Shown in pieces: positions 32,607-45,683 of a stretch of 64,000 nucleotides of DNA (position 1 is its first letter; each line of letters opens with the position of its first letter). The notes below the pieces were generated by a model that did not search any database, was not told the origin of the DNA, and saw only the letters and a list, made by a program, of their open reading frames with translations. Origin of the DNA: Acorus gramineus (lineage: Eukaryota > Streptophyta > Magnoliopsida > Acorales > Acoraceae); NCBI GenBank assembly GCA_030737835.1, contig CM060852.1, positions 10,336,507 to 10,400,506 on the forward strand, in the 5' to 3' direction. Position numbers and translations under genes: made by a program.

Positions 32607-35600
32607 TGACGACGAGGGCACGGGCGGTGGAGACACCGTCGAATGGGGGGAAGAGGATGGAGAGCGAAGGAGGCGGAGGGATGTCGGAGTACGAGATGCT
32701 GAGGGAGCAGAGAATCAGAGAGAACGAGGAGAGGTTGCAGAGGTTCGGGATCCATGACCTCGCTCGGAGGGTGAGGGACTCCGCTGAGTCGGCTCGGGTG
32801 CTCTCGCCGAGGCGGCGCGTCTTCTCCGCGTCTCCCAACAAGAGGAGGACCTCCACCCGGCTCTCTCTCCCTCCCCGGCGGTCCTCAAGGTTTGGTTTTT
32901 ACGATTAATTAGTTTTGAAGAATTTTTTTTTTTTTTTTGGGGGGGGTGGGAGGGGGGATTTGATTAATGTTAAAATTTGACACATTTGTCGGTGATCCAT
33001 AATGATGAGTAGTTTAATGTCGTTCGGATTTTTGTTCGTATGAAAAAAATTAAATCAGTCGAGTTTCTTTTTATCATTGGTCAAATGTATTTGTTTTATG
33101 GTTTCATTTTGTTTGTATGTTTTGATGGTTTTTTCTTTTTCTTTTTGTGTGTGTCTGTGTATTAAGATAGGGGAGCTTTGATTAATGATAAAATTTGACA
33201 CATTTATTTCAATGATCTTGTTTAATATCGGACATATTTGTTTTTTTTTTTATATGAAACAAAATAAATCGATCGAGCTCCTCATCATCATGGTTGTGGT
33301 TTGATTTTTTTTTATTATGGAATAAAAATGTATAACATTTCAGAGAAGCGGATTTATGTCACTTTTATGTATTGTGGATATTGATGAATTGAACATTGAA
33401 TGCATTGATTCTTGGATTCAGGTAAGACATGATTATTTTAAAATCTGGCGAGTAAAGTATGCAAACTTTAGTTTATTGTCTTGCCTTTTTATACTTCTGG
33501 CTGTTTAGAATGATCAGTAATAGGAATTACTTTTGTGCCTGATATGATCGCATTACTTAGCTTAAATGATCACTTGTTTCTGTGAGTTGATATGGTGTTC
33601 GTTCTAGTGTTCAATTTTGACCCATTTAGATTTTTGTGATACTTTTTGTGTTGGTGATGATGTTGTCCCATCAGTACTTGATTTTATAGAAATTGAGGCC
33701 GTTGAAAAGGGATGTGCACTATGAAATGTGGTGTTAGTTCTTGCTTGCTTGCATTTGTTTGCTCAATGCTGAATGTCTTGTTCTTCAGATTGATGGATTT
33801 CTTCTTGAGACCAATATATTAAATGGAATTTTTATTATTAGCTTCCTCTCTTGCTCATTCATGATTGTTTAATTTTCACTCTCTTCAACCTTTTATTGGT
33901 GTGATGATGATGATGAGTCCTGATCAACATTTAATTGTTGTGGTAATGATTACTTTAATCCTTTCCCATTAATCTTTTATTTATCACCTGTGAACATTTG
34001 GGATTATGTTCATTTAGGTTGCAGAATATTACTCCAGTTTCCTATGTAGAGTTTGAACGAGAGAAAAGTAAGAAGCAACCGCGGGGGTCAAGGATTATGT
34101 TAGAAGAAGGTGCTAAACCTGAGATTTACACGGAAGAGCATGATAAGCTGTTGGGTGACTGTGAGACAAGCTGGGTTCTTTTTGTGGATGGGTATGGTAA
34201 GGATGGGAAGCGTGTTTATGATCCGGTGAAGGGAAAGACATGTCACCAGTGCAGGTTAGTAAATAATTGTTTATTCTTTTCATTGCTATTTTTCAGTAGA
34301 TTTGTGTTTTTATTTAGGCAGTTTATATTTCTATCAGTGCAATTCTTCTATTTCGTTATTTCAACCCGGATCTTGGGCATTAATCAGTTGTATGTTGGAA
34401 ACTTTGATTGTATCACTGTCTGTTGCGTAATATGAAATTTTGAAATCCATTTTTATTATTTCACTGCAATATTTAGTTCAGAAGGTTATACATGTATTAT
34501 ACTATTTTCCCTAGTCAGATAGGAAGTTGTCTCTCCTACTTTCTTGCAGTTTCATGTCATCCAATGGTCTGTTTATAATGAACCTCATAGATCTTTGTCT
34601 GAGTAGGGATTCTGGGGGGGTTTGAACTCTCTTGGTTATTTTATGGCATATTTCTTTCAATTGCTTGTTCTTCAATTGCTTATCTTTGATTGCAGGCAGA
34701 AAACTCTTGGTCATCGTACACATTGCAGTGAGTGTGATATGGTACAAGGACAGTTCTGTGGAGACTGTTTATATATGAGGTATGCTTTCTAAACATTAGT
34801 TGATTTTGTTTTCTGGAAGACTTAGTCTTTCTGAGTTACATCTGAAAAAAACACATTTTAAATCCAGGAAGGACACTAAGTAGTCATGTTAATAAGACAA
34901 AATCTATCCCACCCACGCTTTTCCTTTATTTTAAAAAAATGAAGGTGACAAAAATCAGCAGAATAAACTTGTGGGCATTTGTTTTATATTGGATGTGGTC
35001 TAGTCTGGTGTACATAAACCTTGGAGGGTTTACTGCCTTAACTGGTAGGGTTAAAGAAAGTTATATAAACCGTTGATGCCCTCTTCTATCAAGAAATGTA
35101 TTCATACCTTTTCAAGACTTCTCAAGGAAAAATAAAGCTATATTCTTACCTTTTCTATGAAGACATGTATCCATATAAACTAGGTAATTCTTGCTCTATA
35201 TTGTTTCCTATCCTTTCATATTGCAGTTTTGGCTTGGAAATATTTTTTGTCCCTATATTGTTGAACTTTATTATTGTTGTTGTTGTTATTATTATTTTGC
35301 ATCATTATTTCTTTCTCTACATGTACACTGTTGCAGGTATGGTGAAAATGTTCTAGAAGCCAACAAGAATCCGAATTGGATTTGTCCCCCCTGTCGTGGG
35401 ATCTGCAACTGCAGCTTGTGCAGAATCAAGAAAGGATGGAACCCCACTGGCTATCTCTACAGGAAAGTAAGCCTTGATATGCTTCTTTGTAACTCGTTAT
35501 TATTTGCAAACACTGTGATGCTCTATAGCCAGAAAATGTTAAAGCTCTTGTTGTTCCTGACGTTAAATTTAGGTACAAAATCTTGGCTTTAAATCAGTTG

Positions 35601-36211
35601 CTCATTATCTTATTCAAACACGGAGATCAACCTCCAACACAGAAGATGAAGTTCCCAACAGTCAGGTCTCTGCCAAAAAGTCATTAATCTTTACAGATGC
35701 AGAGGAAAGTGTGGAACCCAGTGAAAATAAGAATGATAAATTTGATGAAGAAAATATGAATTTTGAGGAGGAAAGTGTCGAACACAATGAACTTAAGAAT
35801 GATAAGTTTGATGAAGAAAATATGAATTTTGAGAATTCTGCATTGAAAGGTAGTCCAAAACTTGAAAACAAGCAAAAGAAGGTAAATGAGAATGATGATG
35901 AGTGCAATGGAGACATGGAATCGAAGAATTCCAGCAATCTCCTACTAAATAATTGTTCTACGCCTCAGAACAAGCGAAAGAAAGAAAACAAGCTCTCTGT
36001 TACCCCAATCCCAAACCCGAACAGCATTGCTGGACGGCTGAGGAGCCGTGACAACATCAGTGAAGAGTCCAACAAACAAAGTGAATTGAAGAATTCCAGT
36101 GACTGTGATTCAAGCTTAACAAGGCCTGACAAGGCAAACAAGCGAATGGTTATCCCGAACATAAGCCCTGACAGCATTGCTGGACGGCTGAGAAGCCGTA
36201 TCAAGCTTTGA
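32603..36211 (+). CDS. CDCA7-like zinc-finger protein (zf-4CXXC_R1)
   Basis: Exons: 32603-32889, 34018-34254, 34696-34779, 35337-35466, 35573-36211; 1377 bp, 458 aa, all phases matching. The N-terminus has [19 protein letters not shown], typical of plant members. The zinc-finger domain (about 168-265) shows [48 protein letters not shown] and [11 protein letters not shown]. In animals CDCA7 binds hemimethylated CpG and recruits the HELLS remodeller; plant CDCA7 works with DDM1 in DNA methylation and heterochromatin. The last exon is acidic and Asn-rich, with a duplicated [12 protein letters not shown] and two copies of SIAGRLRSR near the end. I chose the ATG at 32603 because the upstream frame is only a GA repeat without an ATG. 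Confidence 0.93.
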
Positions 36212-36554
36212 AGATATTCTGGTCGCATGAATTTGAAGAGCTAAGGTATGAATACATTGATGATGATTTTTTTGTAGCCCTAACGGGGCTGAACTTTATG
36301 TCTGCCACATTTTTAAGAGTTGCGGGATGAGATTCAAACTAGGTACTGGTTTTCCATCTCCAATGTATTGAAAGTATCATTCTCTGTTTTTGGTAGAACT
36401 ATTGGATCTTGGTTTTGCATTAAGTTCTATGATTAATTCAACCTCTAATTATATTTTATTATTGGTGCATTTATGCTCCTCTCACTTCATCACTATTTTC
36501 CATCTGTCATTGATTATCCAGTACCTTATTGGAAACAGTGATCTGCAAAAGCTT

Positions 36555-36948
36555 GTTATTCAGTTTATTCTATGTTGAAGCTACTCTTAAATACGAACTA
36601 ATGATAATTCCTTGCGTGAGAAGAAACAGATCACTGCTGCTCTCTCTTTGTATTGTATTTTTCAAGTGCATATTGAATTACTCTGTTAACCATGGAGTGG
36701 CATGAAAAGGAAATCTATTCTGTTTAGTGCATGCGCAATTGCGCATACATTGTTATTCAGTTTATTCTATGTTGAAGCTACTCTTAAATATGAACTAATG
36801 ATAATTCATTGTGTGAGAAGAAACAGATCACTGCTGCTCTCTCTTTGTATTGTATTTTTCAAGTGCATATTGAATAACTCTGTTAACCATGGAGTGGCAT
36901 GAAAAGGAAATCTATTCTGTTTGGTGCATGCGCAATTGCGCATACAAT
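36555..36948. repeat. Two-copy tandem repeat, 197-bp unit
   Basis: Units 36555-36751 and 36752-36948 are nearly identical. Each contains CTATGTTGAAGCTACTC and ends with the palindrome TGCGCAATTGCGCA. The small ORFs inside are by-products of the duplication. It lies just downstream of the CDCA7-like gene. Confidence 0.9.
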
Positions 36949-38749
36949 ATTGGGTGCTTTTTTTTTTTTTTTTTTAAGAAATGATGCCTCTCATGATTTG
37001 ATCACTTGATCTCTTTCATAGAGGGGAGAGGTGTTTGTTGACTTAACCATAGCTCGGTTCGCTTTTTTATTTTTATTATTATTATCATTATCATTATTGG
37101 GTGCTTGCATCACAACTTCCATGAGCTTTAAACAGATGGAATAAGCACTAAACAATTTTTAAATTGTGAGTTGGATTTCTAATGATTTCATTCTTTATTA
37201 TCTCCTTTATCCAAAATCATACAATTGCCTAAACATCCCTGTCACATGGTTTTGATTTTGGATTTTTTTCTCCTGCTATTCTAGTTTTTAGTGTTGGTAG
37301 TAAAAAACTCTTTGAGTAGAACTTTTTATGTAACTCTTGTGGCTTCTGAGGTTTTCAATTATTAACTTCCATGATGGGGGACTATAGTATACTATGCACA
37401 AGATACCACTTGAACAATAAGCATGGATAAAAAGTCCTTTAGATCCACTTGTATAAAATCTTAATGACAGATACTGTATGCAATATGGTGCTTAGGTTAG
37501 TGTACTTCTAATAGACAAATAGTTGTAAATCTCTGATAATCTGCTAGATGTTGGTTTGTGTATGGCCCGATGCGGGGAACTATGGCTCGTTGAGGTGGTG
37601 GTTGTCACGGGTGAAATAAGACTGCACCATGGTTTTGTCTCACATCATCTCGTTGGAGAGAATAATTTGTGTCCATATCCAACCATAATTCTTACACACA
37701 AATATGCACCGGGCGGCAAAGTAGATAATAACTTGTTAGATATGTTTGAAGTGTTACATTAGATAATATCAAAGAAAAGACACCACCCATGATATCCTTT
37801 GGTGTAGTGCTCTATTATTGTCTTGCTAAAAAAAAAAAAAGATTTTAGGCACAGAAATGTGGGGTGCCCATTATTGGATCTGCCCAAATGGATGCTACTC
37901 ATTTGTAAGAGCATAAGTGGGATTGAACATACCATACATAGGAAGCCAAATAAAAAGGGTTGGAGAAAAAGCATCCAAAAGAAGCTGATGATGCAGAAAT
38001 CAAAAGGGCAGAGCAGAAGTACTCATTGCTTGTTGTGATGTCCACCCCACCTCAAAGTGAAAGCTCTCTCAGCCTTTCGATGCAAAGAACCTCGTCTTTC
38101 TTCTTTTCTTTTTTTCTAAATCCTTCCTTTGACAATACAAGGTCATAGCTACTAATTTTTTCTACAGATAGTTAAAGTCATTGAGTGGAAGTAGTTGGGA
38201 AGGGTTTTAAATATTTTAATCCAAAGCTACTCATATGAGGCCAAGATGACTAGGGATAGGATTGTAACTTGCAAGTGGGAAATGTTACTCAGCTCTGTTG
38301 TCAATCCTAATGTAGTCTGCTCTTTTTTTCTTAAAGAATAAAGATGGTGTATATATTTTTATAAATTGTGAAGAATATATTAAAAATTATGTGGACTCAA
38401 TTATAAAGTATGTAAATTTTTTTTTAGAGATGCATATATCTCGTTATAATGAGTGTGCAAATGGTTAACGGGGTATATGAGACTGTAAAATAAGATGAGT
38501 GTAACAACACTTAAAAATTTCATATATGTTACCGTAAAAAGCCATAATTATTACACTTACTTAACATTATTAAAACTAAACATAGTTGAACTGTATTTCT
38601 TCTATAGAAATTTAATTATGATGGATTTCACAAGAAAAATAATATATAATAATTTTTTAAATAATATAATTTGCATGGTTGACTTTTGTTGCATCGGAAA
38701 AAAAAATCCATCAAATATAACTTAAACAATTAATTCAAGGGAAAGGTTA
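36949..38749. other. Intergenic, no gene recognised
   Basis: Mixed AT-rich DNA. ORFs at 37556-37762 and 37823-38148 have no domain and no supporting context. Nothing else can be supported. Confidence 0.5.
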
Positions 38750-39600
38750 GAGCCACTCAAGGGTTACCCTTTCCACCCCCATTTATTTAAAAAAAATTTG
38801 TATCTAACCCACCCCACTAGTTAGAGATAAACGATGTTTTTTTGTGTTTAAGACGGTTCGATATGGATCATGTTGATCGAAAACTAGAAATCTAACCTTA
38901 ATTCTGTTTTGATTTTAGTTCGACATAGACGATGTCTTCTATGTTTAAATGTGGTTTGACATGGATCATGCAGATCGTGAACCAGAAACCTTAGTCCATT
39001 TCTGTTCGACATAGACGATATCTTTTGTGTTTAAGTTGATTTTATATGAATCATCTCGAACTGGGACCAAAAGATTGTGTTTCAATTTTTGATATGTGAC
39101 CGACATAGTTATTGTCGTCAAATTTATACCACGTCGACTCTTAAATTGACGACTTGGATTTACTTTTATGATAAAATATTAAAACCCTTAATATAATTAA
39201 ATCTGCTTGAATAATAATGTTTGTGATCCAATTACTAACATATTTATCTCATGAATCTAAAAAATAAAAGTAAGACACGTTGTTGATATATTCTAACCAA
39301 TGGCCATAAACTATTTCGCTTGACTTTGTTCCCGATCGACAAGATTCCTGTCGAATCACATTAAACACACGAAACATTGTTTATGTTAAATTAAAAATAA
39401 GGTTTTTGATTTCTGATCGACATGATCCGTATCGAACCGTTTTAAAGATATAAGACATCGTTTATGTCGAATTCAGATTTGGGTTTGATATAATTTTTTA
39501 ATTTAAATAAACGTGGTGGATAAGATAACTCATGAGTTGACTATATACATATGCCTTCCTAAATTCAAAAGATACTCAAAGGCTCTCCCCACATGACATG
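38750..39600. mobile_element. Long inverted-repeat element (boundaries approximate)
   Basis: The left arm (TAAACGATG, GACGGTTCGATATGGATCAT, GATCGAAAACTAGAAATC) is inversely repeated on the right (CGACATGATCCGTATCGAAC, CATCGTTTATGTC). The outer ends ACTCAAGGGTTACC and its counterpart ACTCATGAGTTATC also pair. Several GTTCGACATAGACGATGTCT-like subrepeats lie inside. There is no ORF. The target duplication could not be fixed, so the superfamily is open. Confidence 0.6.
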
Positions 39601-41032
39601 CAAATCAAATGTTTGACAAAACCAATTAAAGAATTTTTTTGTATTTCAATCCATGACAACTTTTTTGTCCGACATACCCACCATTTAAGAAACAAGTGAC
39701 CCGCAAAACGTAGCTTGCTTTGAATCTAGGGTTTGGGAAAGTCCACCCATATAAACTAATGTTACCAAATGACACATTTTTATTTGACATTTATATAAAA
39801 TATACATGGGTTTGGACAGATGACACACTTCACAGTGCTTATCTCAGAGAGTGATATATTTTAGAAAAAACACATTTTTGATTGATATCTTAAGTTCTCA
39901 GCATGATGATTAAATTTTAAAAGGAACCTATTTGAAAATAATAATAATAATAATAATTAGAATTACAACCCTTATTATAATTCATTAAATCCAACCAGCA
40001 CCAAACAATAGCATTTTTTTAGCAAGTGTCTGAAGAGTCTAATACGGTCCTTCAAATTATATATGTATTATTATGTTATATGTGAACTCTAGAAAAGTTA
40101 ATAAAAAAAAGGAGAAAATAAAATAGAGGGAATTAATAAGTGTATGTGATTCAAAATTTAGAGATACATATAAAGAAATACAGATAACTGCCAAAATCTG
40201 ATGTTCATGGAGAATGAGTCAAAGTTGGAATATCCACTCTATCCAATATTTTTGCATAAAAAAAATGTTAGACAACTTAAAAGCAATGTTGGGTATTTTG
40301 AGTATTTTCAAAATATCATTTAAAAGTTGGGTTTGAGTGGTTTTTATGGGAGGATGAAAAATGATCTTATTCTTTTAGTTAGTCCAGCATCGGTTGTTTG
40401 AAAAATGTTTTGAGTGTTTATAATAAGAACTTATTCTATTTTAGTGAATCCCTTTTGGTGGACCTTTAATGCGGTACGTGTGTCGCGCGCACGCGCGTGT
40501 ATTGAACATTTTAGAGACGCACTTGACACTTTGCACGTGTGTATTGATCCTTGAAGCACTCGCATCGGTTCTGTCTCCTTCCATTATCCTAATTTTCAAC
40601 AAACAATACGTCCTCAAAAAGGGCCAAATAAACCACACTTGTAAATCGTGTAAAACAAACAAAAAAAAATGTGAAGTTCAATGGATATTTAGTTCTTACC
40701 AGATGACAAAAACTTGGATTATTGGAATTTTTCGAAGTAGGTTACATAACAGCTGACAAAGCCAACAAGGAAAAAAAATTATGTGTTGACTCTCTTTTTT
40801 ATTTTTTATTGACAAGGCATAATAAAAAAAGACTGACAATGAAGTACCACGAAAAAAAAAAAAAAGTGTGTTCTTGAATGGTTGATTGTTATTTGGACTG
40901 ATTAGGTTGATGTCCACATCAAAAATGAACTTTCATGAAAATGCATGGTAATGTTGAATCATTGCTGCCCAAAAAAGACTTGTTTGGTTGGTGATATATT
41001 ATGGTAGAATAGTATATTATGATTTTTTAGAG
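39601..41032. other. AT-rich intergenic DNA
   Basis: No gene or bounded element recognised. ORFs at 40441-40756 overlap one another on both strands and have no domain. Confidence 0.5.
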
Positions 41033-41548
41033 AAATTAATTTCGGGTCCACTAAGGAACTTTTGAATGATTTTTAGGTCCCTGGAACATCTGAATTTATT
41101 TTTAAGTTTCTTGATTAGTTGGGTATTATTTTTAGGTCCTTCCATTCAATGGAGATTATCTTTTATTCTTTTTTTTTTAAAAAAAAATTTGTTCCTATTT
41201 TTATCTTTTATTTGTGTTCCCTTCTCTCTCTCCTATCCACACCTACGACAACCCCTCCGCCCGCTGCCTCCCTTCACCCCTCACTCTGGTGACTCTCTCT
41301 CCTTCCATTATCTCTCTCTCTCTCATCTTAATAATGTATCCAGACATGTTAACAGTGTACCTAAACTTGTTAACAATGTATCGAGATCTATGAACAATAT
41401 ATACAGTCAGTGAAGGAGAAATGTAAAAATAAAAATGATAACGATGGAATATGAAAATAATAGACAATGAATGCGGTATTGGAACCTAAAATTAAATCTA
41501 AATGTTCCAGGGACTTAACAATTCAAGGATTCCCCCTGAAATTAATTT
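41033..41548. mobile_element. Inverted-repeat element of about 515 bp
   Basis: The left end AAATTAATTTCGGG and the sub-terminal AGGTCCCTGGAACATCTGAA are matched by the inverted right end, AAATTAATTTCAGG with AAGTCCCTGGAACATTTAGA. The interior has a CT-rich tract and no ORF. A target duplication is not clear. Confidence 0.55.
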
Positions 41549-44181
41549 TTCTATTTATTTTTTTTAAACATGTAATTTATTGATAAACATATAATTTGTT
41601 AAAAAAAACTTTAAAAAAAACGTTTTATGATCACAAAAACAACTGCAATACTGTCCCTAACATCGCTTTAAAGTACATTCACCATTTCTGCAAGTAATGA
41701 CATTTGTCCCCCCAAAAGTTTCACCCACTGATCGTCAATGTATTTAAATTGGTTGTGTACCCACTTTGCTCCTCACATGTAATAATCACATGCCCTATTT
41801 GTGTTATTCCATCTGTTTCCCAAAATGCCCCTTTGTTTGGAGGAAAAACAAGAATTTATTAGGTTTTTGGTGTGATTTCGAGGATGGGATCCTGTTGGTA
41901 CTGTGTGCATAAGAAATTGTTTGAAGATTAACATATGATAATTTTGCATATAAAATATATAAGACTTCATAATTATTTTCAGTTAATGTCGTGTGTTAAA
42001 CTTCAATATGAGATTGACAAGACTGATTTGATCCTACTCCATGATTTTTTTGTAATAGATTGATGTAGCATTTGAAAACCAGTTTAAATATTTTTGATTT
42101 TGCTAAAATCATACCTCAGTTAAACTCGTTTTCAAATACCTCATAAAAATGGGTGCAAATACTCTGTGTAACAAATGCAAAGAATATTTTATATGATCAA
42201 CTACAACATGTCGCATAAGTAAAAAAAATAAATTAATGAAATAGCCATCTTTTAAGTTATTTATAAAAAAAAGACATGCGCATTTTAAATTTTTATATTA
42301 TCTATATGATGATCTTTATTGATCAACATAAAATGTTTTCGTTTAAAACATAAAAAAAATATGAAGAAAAAACTATTTTTCAAAAGTTATTTTCTAGACT
42401 CAGTTTTCAAACATTACCCACGAATGCAGAGGTAATGCTACAAGGAAAGAAAAAACTGAATAAAAAACTAGAGATTTTTTTTTATTGGAAGTCCATGTAG
42501 AGAAAGTAAAAAAAAAGAGAGTCTCATGTTGTGAAATTCATTTGACTGCACGTGCTGTAGTTGTCAAACCCCTCTAACCGGCCGAGTTATGATTTTTTTT
42601 TTCTAAAGACTTTTATGTGCACACCTATTTTAAAAAATCTAACTTATATGTACACCTTTGTATATGTATATATATAAAAATTATATACATTTTTCTTGTT
42701 CTTCGGCGAGCAGATAACTAACTCGGATACATTGACGTAATCAGAATTTTTGTCTACTTTCAATAGGGAGTTTTAAGAAGAACAAGGGAGTTTAAAAAAA
42801 TTATAAGTAAAAACAACTCAAATGTAAAAAATAAGAAGAAGAAAGTAATATAAATGTATGTGATTCCTAAAAAAATATGATATATATATATAACGACTCT
42901 TATTTTGACATTGACTACCCACTGAACAAGCCCCCTCCCCCATCTCGAATAATAACATGAATTATCTAATTTATTACATTTTTAAATATATTTTATAAAA
43001 AATAATATTCTTAAAATATTATATACATATGTATATATAAGTATGTATGTACATATGTATCATAAAAATATTTTTATTTTATAAATGTTTTTTTTTTTTT
43101 TTTGAAAGAAAAGTAGATATTTGCTACCCGATTTCATTACTGAATATCAAATTACAAATTCTAAACGGAATGGGGGAGGAATAAATAGAAAAGAGAAACC
43201 ATAATGAAAGAAACTAAAAACCAAAACAAGAACGCGCCGGGCCGGGTAGAAAAGGCTTCTTAATGTTACTCAAGTATTTGAATCTGTATTCAAATATCCT
43301 TTCGATTCAGATTGTTCTGATAATTAACATGTGTTTTTTGTTATCCCCAGTGATCATAACATATTGGTTCAGGGTTTATATGTGTTAAGAGTAGGTCTTA
43401 AATTTGAGTCTTGGCATTAGGTTACCCGTCTGTTTGTTTAAAAAAATTTAAAAGAATTTTATGAAATAACCTTTCCAGCTTGGTTGGGAAGTTCCATCCC
43501 ATATAAAAAAAAAAAAAAAAAAATGTGTTATTGGCAAGGTGTTAATGCGGTGTAATGTAATTCTTCCTACTACTTATTCCACAGCAATTCCCAAGTGGAT
43601 TAAGCACGCATTGCATGAAGCTAAGGACAGGGGAGAGCTTTACAAAGTAAAAGGTTCGGGTGACTTGACTTCATTATAGCCACGCACACAAAAGGGTATG
43701 CGTTCTGTGGGTAGGTCCCCAACACTCAGTGGGATGGTGAGGCTTACATGACCAAAAAAAAAAAACCAATTAATTGATGAGTTAACACTGACATATATAT
43801 ATATAAAAGAGTTCTGATCAATTTTTAATCAAATGTATTTTAAGTCAATGAGAAAATGACATGTCATTATGTTATTTTTGAAATGTGTATTATCGTTTTT
43901 GAATGTGTGAATTGTCATTTTTTATTGATTTGAATCAAAATTTTGGTCAAATTTTAGGTTATCGAATGATTTTTTCAAAAAAAAAAAAAAGAAAGTGATG
44001 TTTCCGTGTAATTTTTTTATTTTATGTTAAATAGATGTACCAAATATTTATTTTAATTTTTGTTAAAGATATGCATATATTTTCATGAGAAATATGCAAA
44101 AGTGCAAGCAAGATTGTGCAGGAAATATATTTGATATAATAAAATCATTAGGTAAAGGGCACTATTACAGTGATTCTATTT
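41549..44181. other. AT-rich intergenic DNA with possible retroelement tails
   Basis: A 19-A run near 43505-43523 follows a segment (about 43380-43500) with a weak B-box-like sequence and may be a SINE tail. A T-rich start at about 43088 followed by non-AT sequence may be an inverted retroelement end. Neither is firm. No genes. Confidence 0.35.
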
Positions 44182-44458
44182 AGGGTTTTTTAGTTTTCAG
44201 TCTCTGTAAACATATCTATTTAAGGATTGATCTCTCAGTTTTTCTTATTTTAGTTTTATTTTTCAGATTTAAAGGATATGTTCATTTTTTATCCTTTCCA
44301 AAGACTAAAAATAAAATAAAATAATTTAGGGATAGGTCTCTCTTAGAGATTAAAAATGAACATATCCTTTAAATTTAAAGATTAAAACCAAAATATGACA
44401 AATTGAAGAATCGATAACTAAATCATATAGTTTATAGAAACTTAAAAATAAAAATCCC
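44182..44458. mobile_element. Foldback MITE, 277 bp, with 8-bp target duplication
   Basis: The arms are inverted repeats along most of the length; TTTAAAGGATATGTTCATTT occurs on the left and its reverse complement on the right. Ends read AGGGTTTTTTAG and the inverse of GGGATTTTTATT. Perfect flanking duplication TTCTATTT at 44174-44181 and 44459-44466. Non-coding. Confidence 0.8.
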
Positions 44459-44466
44459 TTCTATTT

Positions 44467-45683
44467 ATAGTCTCATATGTTCACCCTTTTTCAATAATTC
44501 AAAACATATAATTTTTTTATTTTTTATTTTAGTTTGATTCTTATATAATTTATTAAATATATATTTTTAAATTTTATAAAGTATAAAAAATTGAAGGTGC
44601 ACGCTTTTTTATTAACATTTTTCACAATTAAAACACATGAAAGTTAAAAAAAAACCAAAAAGAAAAAGAAACGAAAGATTAGTAGACCCTTGTGGGTGTT
44701 GGAGGATGTGAAAGTCAATGGGGGGTTGTTTTTGCTCCTCCATTTGATGTTATTCCAATGTCTATTATTATTATTGTTATTATTGGGTTAAAAAAGAAAG
44801 GAGGATTAGTTTTTTCAGCATTAAATGTGAGGGGCAAGACAATTAAATGCAGACATGTTTGGATTGACCACTGGTAGAGATAGAGATGATGGGGAAGATG
44901 GGTTTGCTTTTAATCTTGGCTTGCCAGACTCAGTGAGGGTTGGTGTGTGTGAGTATCTCAACAAATAAAAATAAATAAATAAACAAATAAAACCAAACTT
45001 TCCCCAAAAATTGAAGCTTTTCTTTAGCTGTCCCTGGGTTCCTTCATGAATCTCTCTCTCTCTCTAATAGTTAAACAGGGGTTTTACTGATCTGGGCTTT
45101 GTTGAATTTGTGATTATATTTTTCATTTGGGGTCTTTTTGGGATCTTGGGTGATTCATTTGGTTGGTGGTCTTGAAAAATTGGTCTTTGTTTTTTTCCCT
45201 TTTTTTTTGTCCCTTCGCCCCATTAATCTTCTTTGAGTTTTCATTGATGAGATCCACTGACTTTTCAGCTTTGAATCGCTGAATCTTCTTGGGAGATTTG
45301 GGAGAGAGACTAATGTTTGATCCAATAAAGTTTGGATTTTTGGGAATCTAATCTTCAACATTTCTCCCTTTATTTGATCTTCTTTTCCTTTCTTCTCTTT
45401 AATTTGGATGAGATGGATCTCTCTTTGAATTCTTCAGAAAGTTGAGATCTTTGAAATGGGAATCTCTTGGTCTTAGGTTTTGAATGCCCTCCCCAAAAAA
45501 GCCAAGACCAGCCCACTTGAGAATTCCATTGAAAAGACCCCTCTCTTTCCCTTCCCTCCTCACCCACTCGAAGTTTCTCCACAAAAGATCCCACCTTTCC
45601 CAAATTTTAGGGTTTGGGTTCCTCAATTCGACTCCCCCCTCACATGGGTTGATCCAAATCGAACTCCTTTTACACTCCACACA
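44467..45683. other. Upstream region and leader of the MOCOS-like gene
   Basis: AT-rich to about 44900, then a mixed CT-rich leader with a CT run at about 45051-45064. An ATG at 45484 opens a 281-codon ORF in another frame that overlaps the main coding region to 46329. If it is in the mRNA it would act as an overlapping upstream ORF; alternatively it is removed by a leader intron or lies upstream of the transcript start. Confidence 0.45.

Noticed and set aside
40441-40917. ORFs on both strands around a GCGCGC-rich spot
   Set aside because: No codon bias or domain is seen, and the frames contradict one another.
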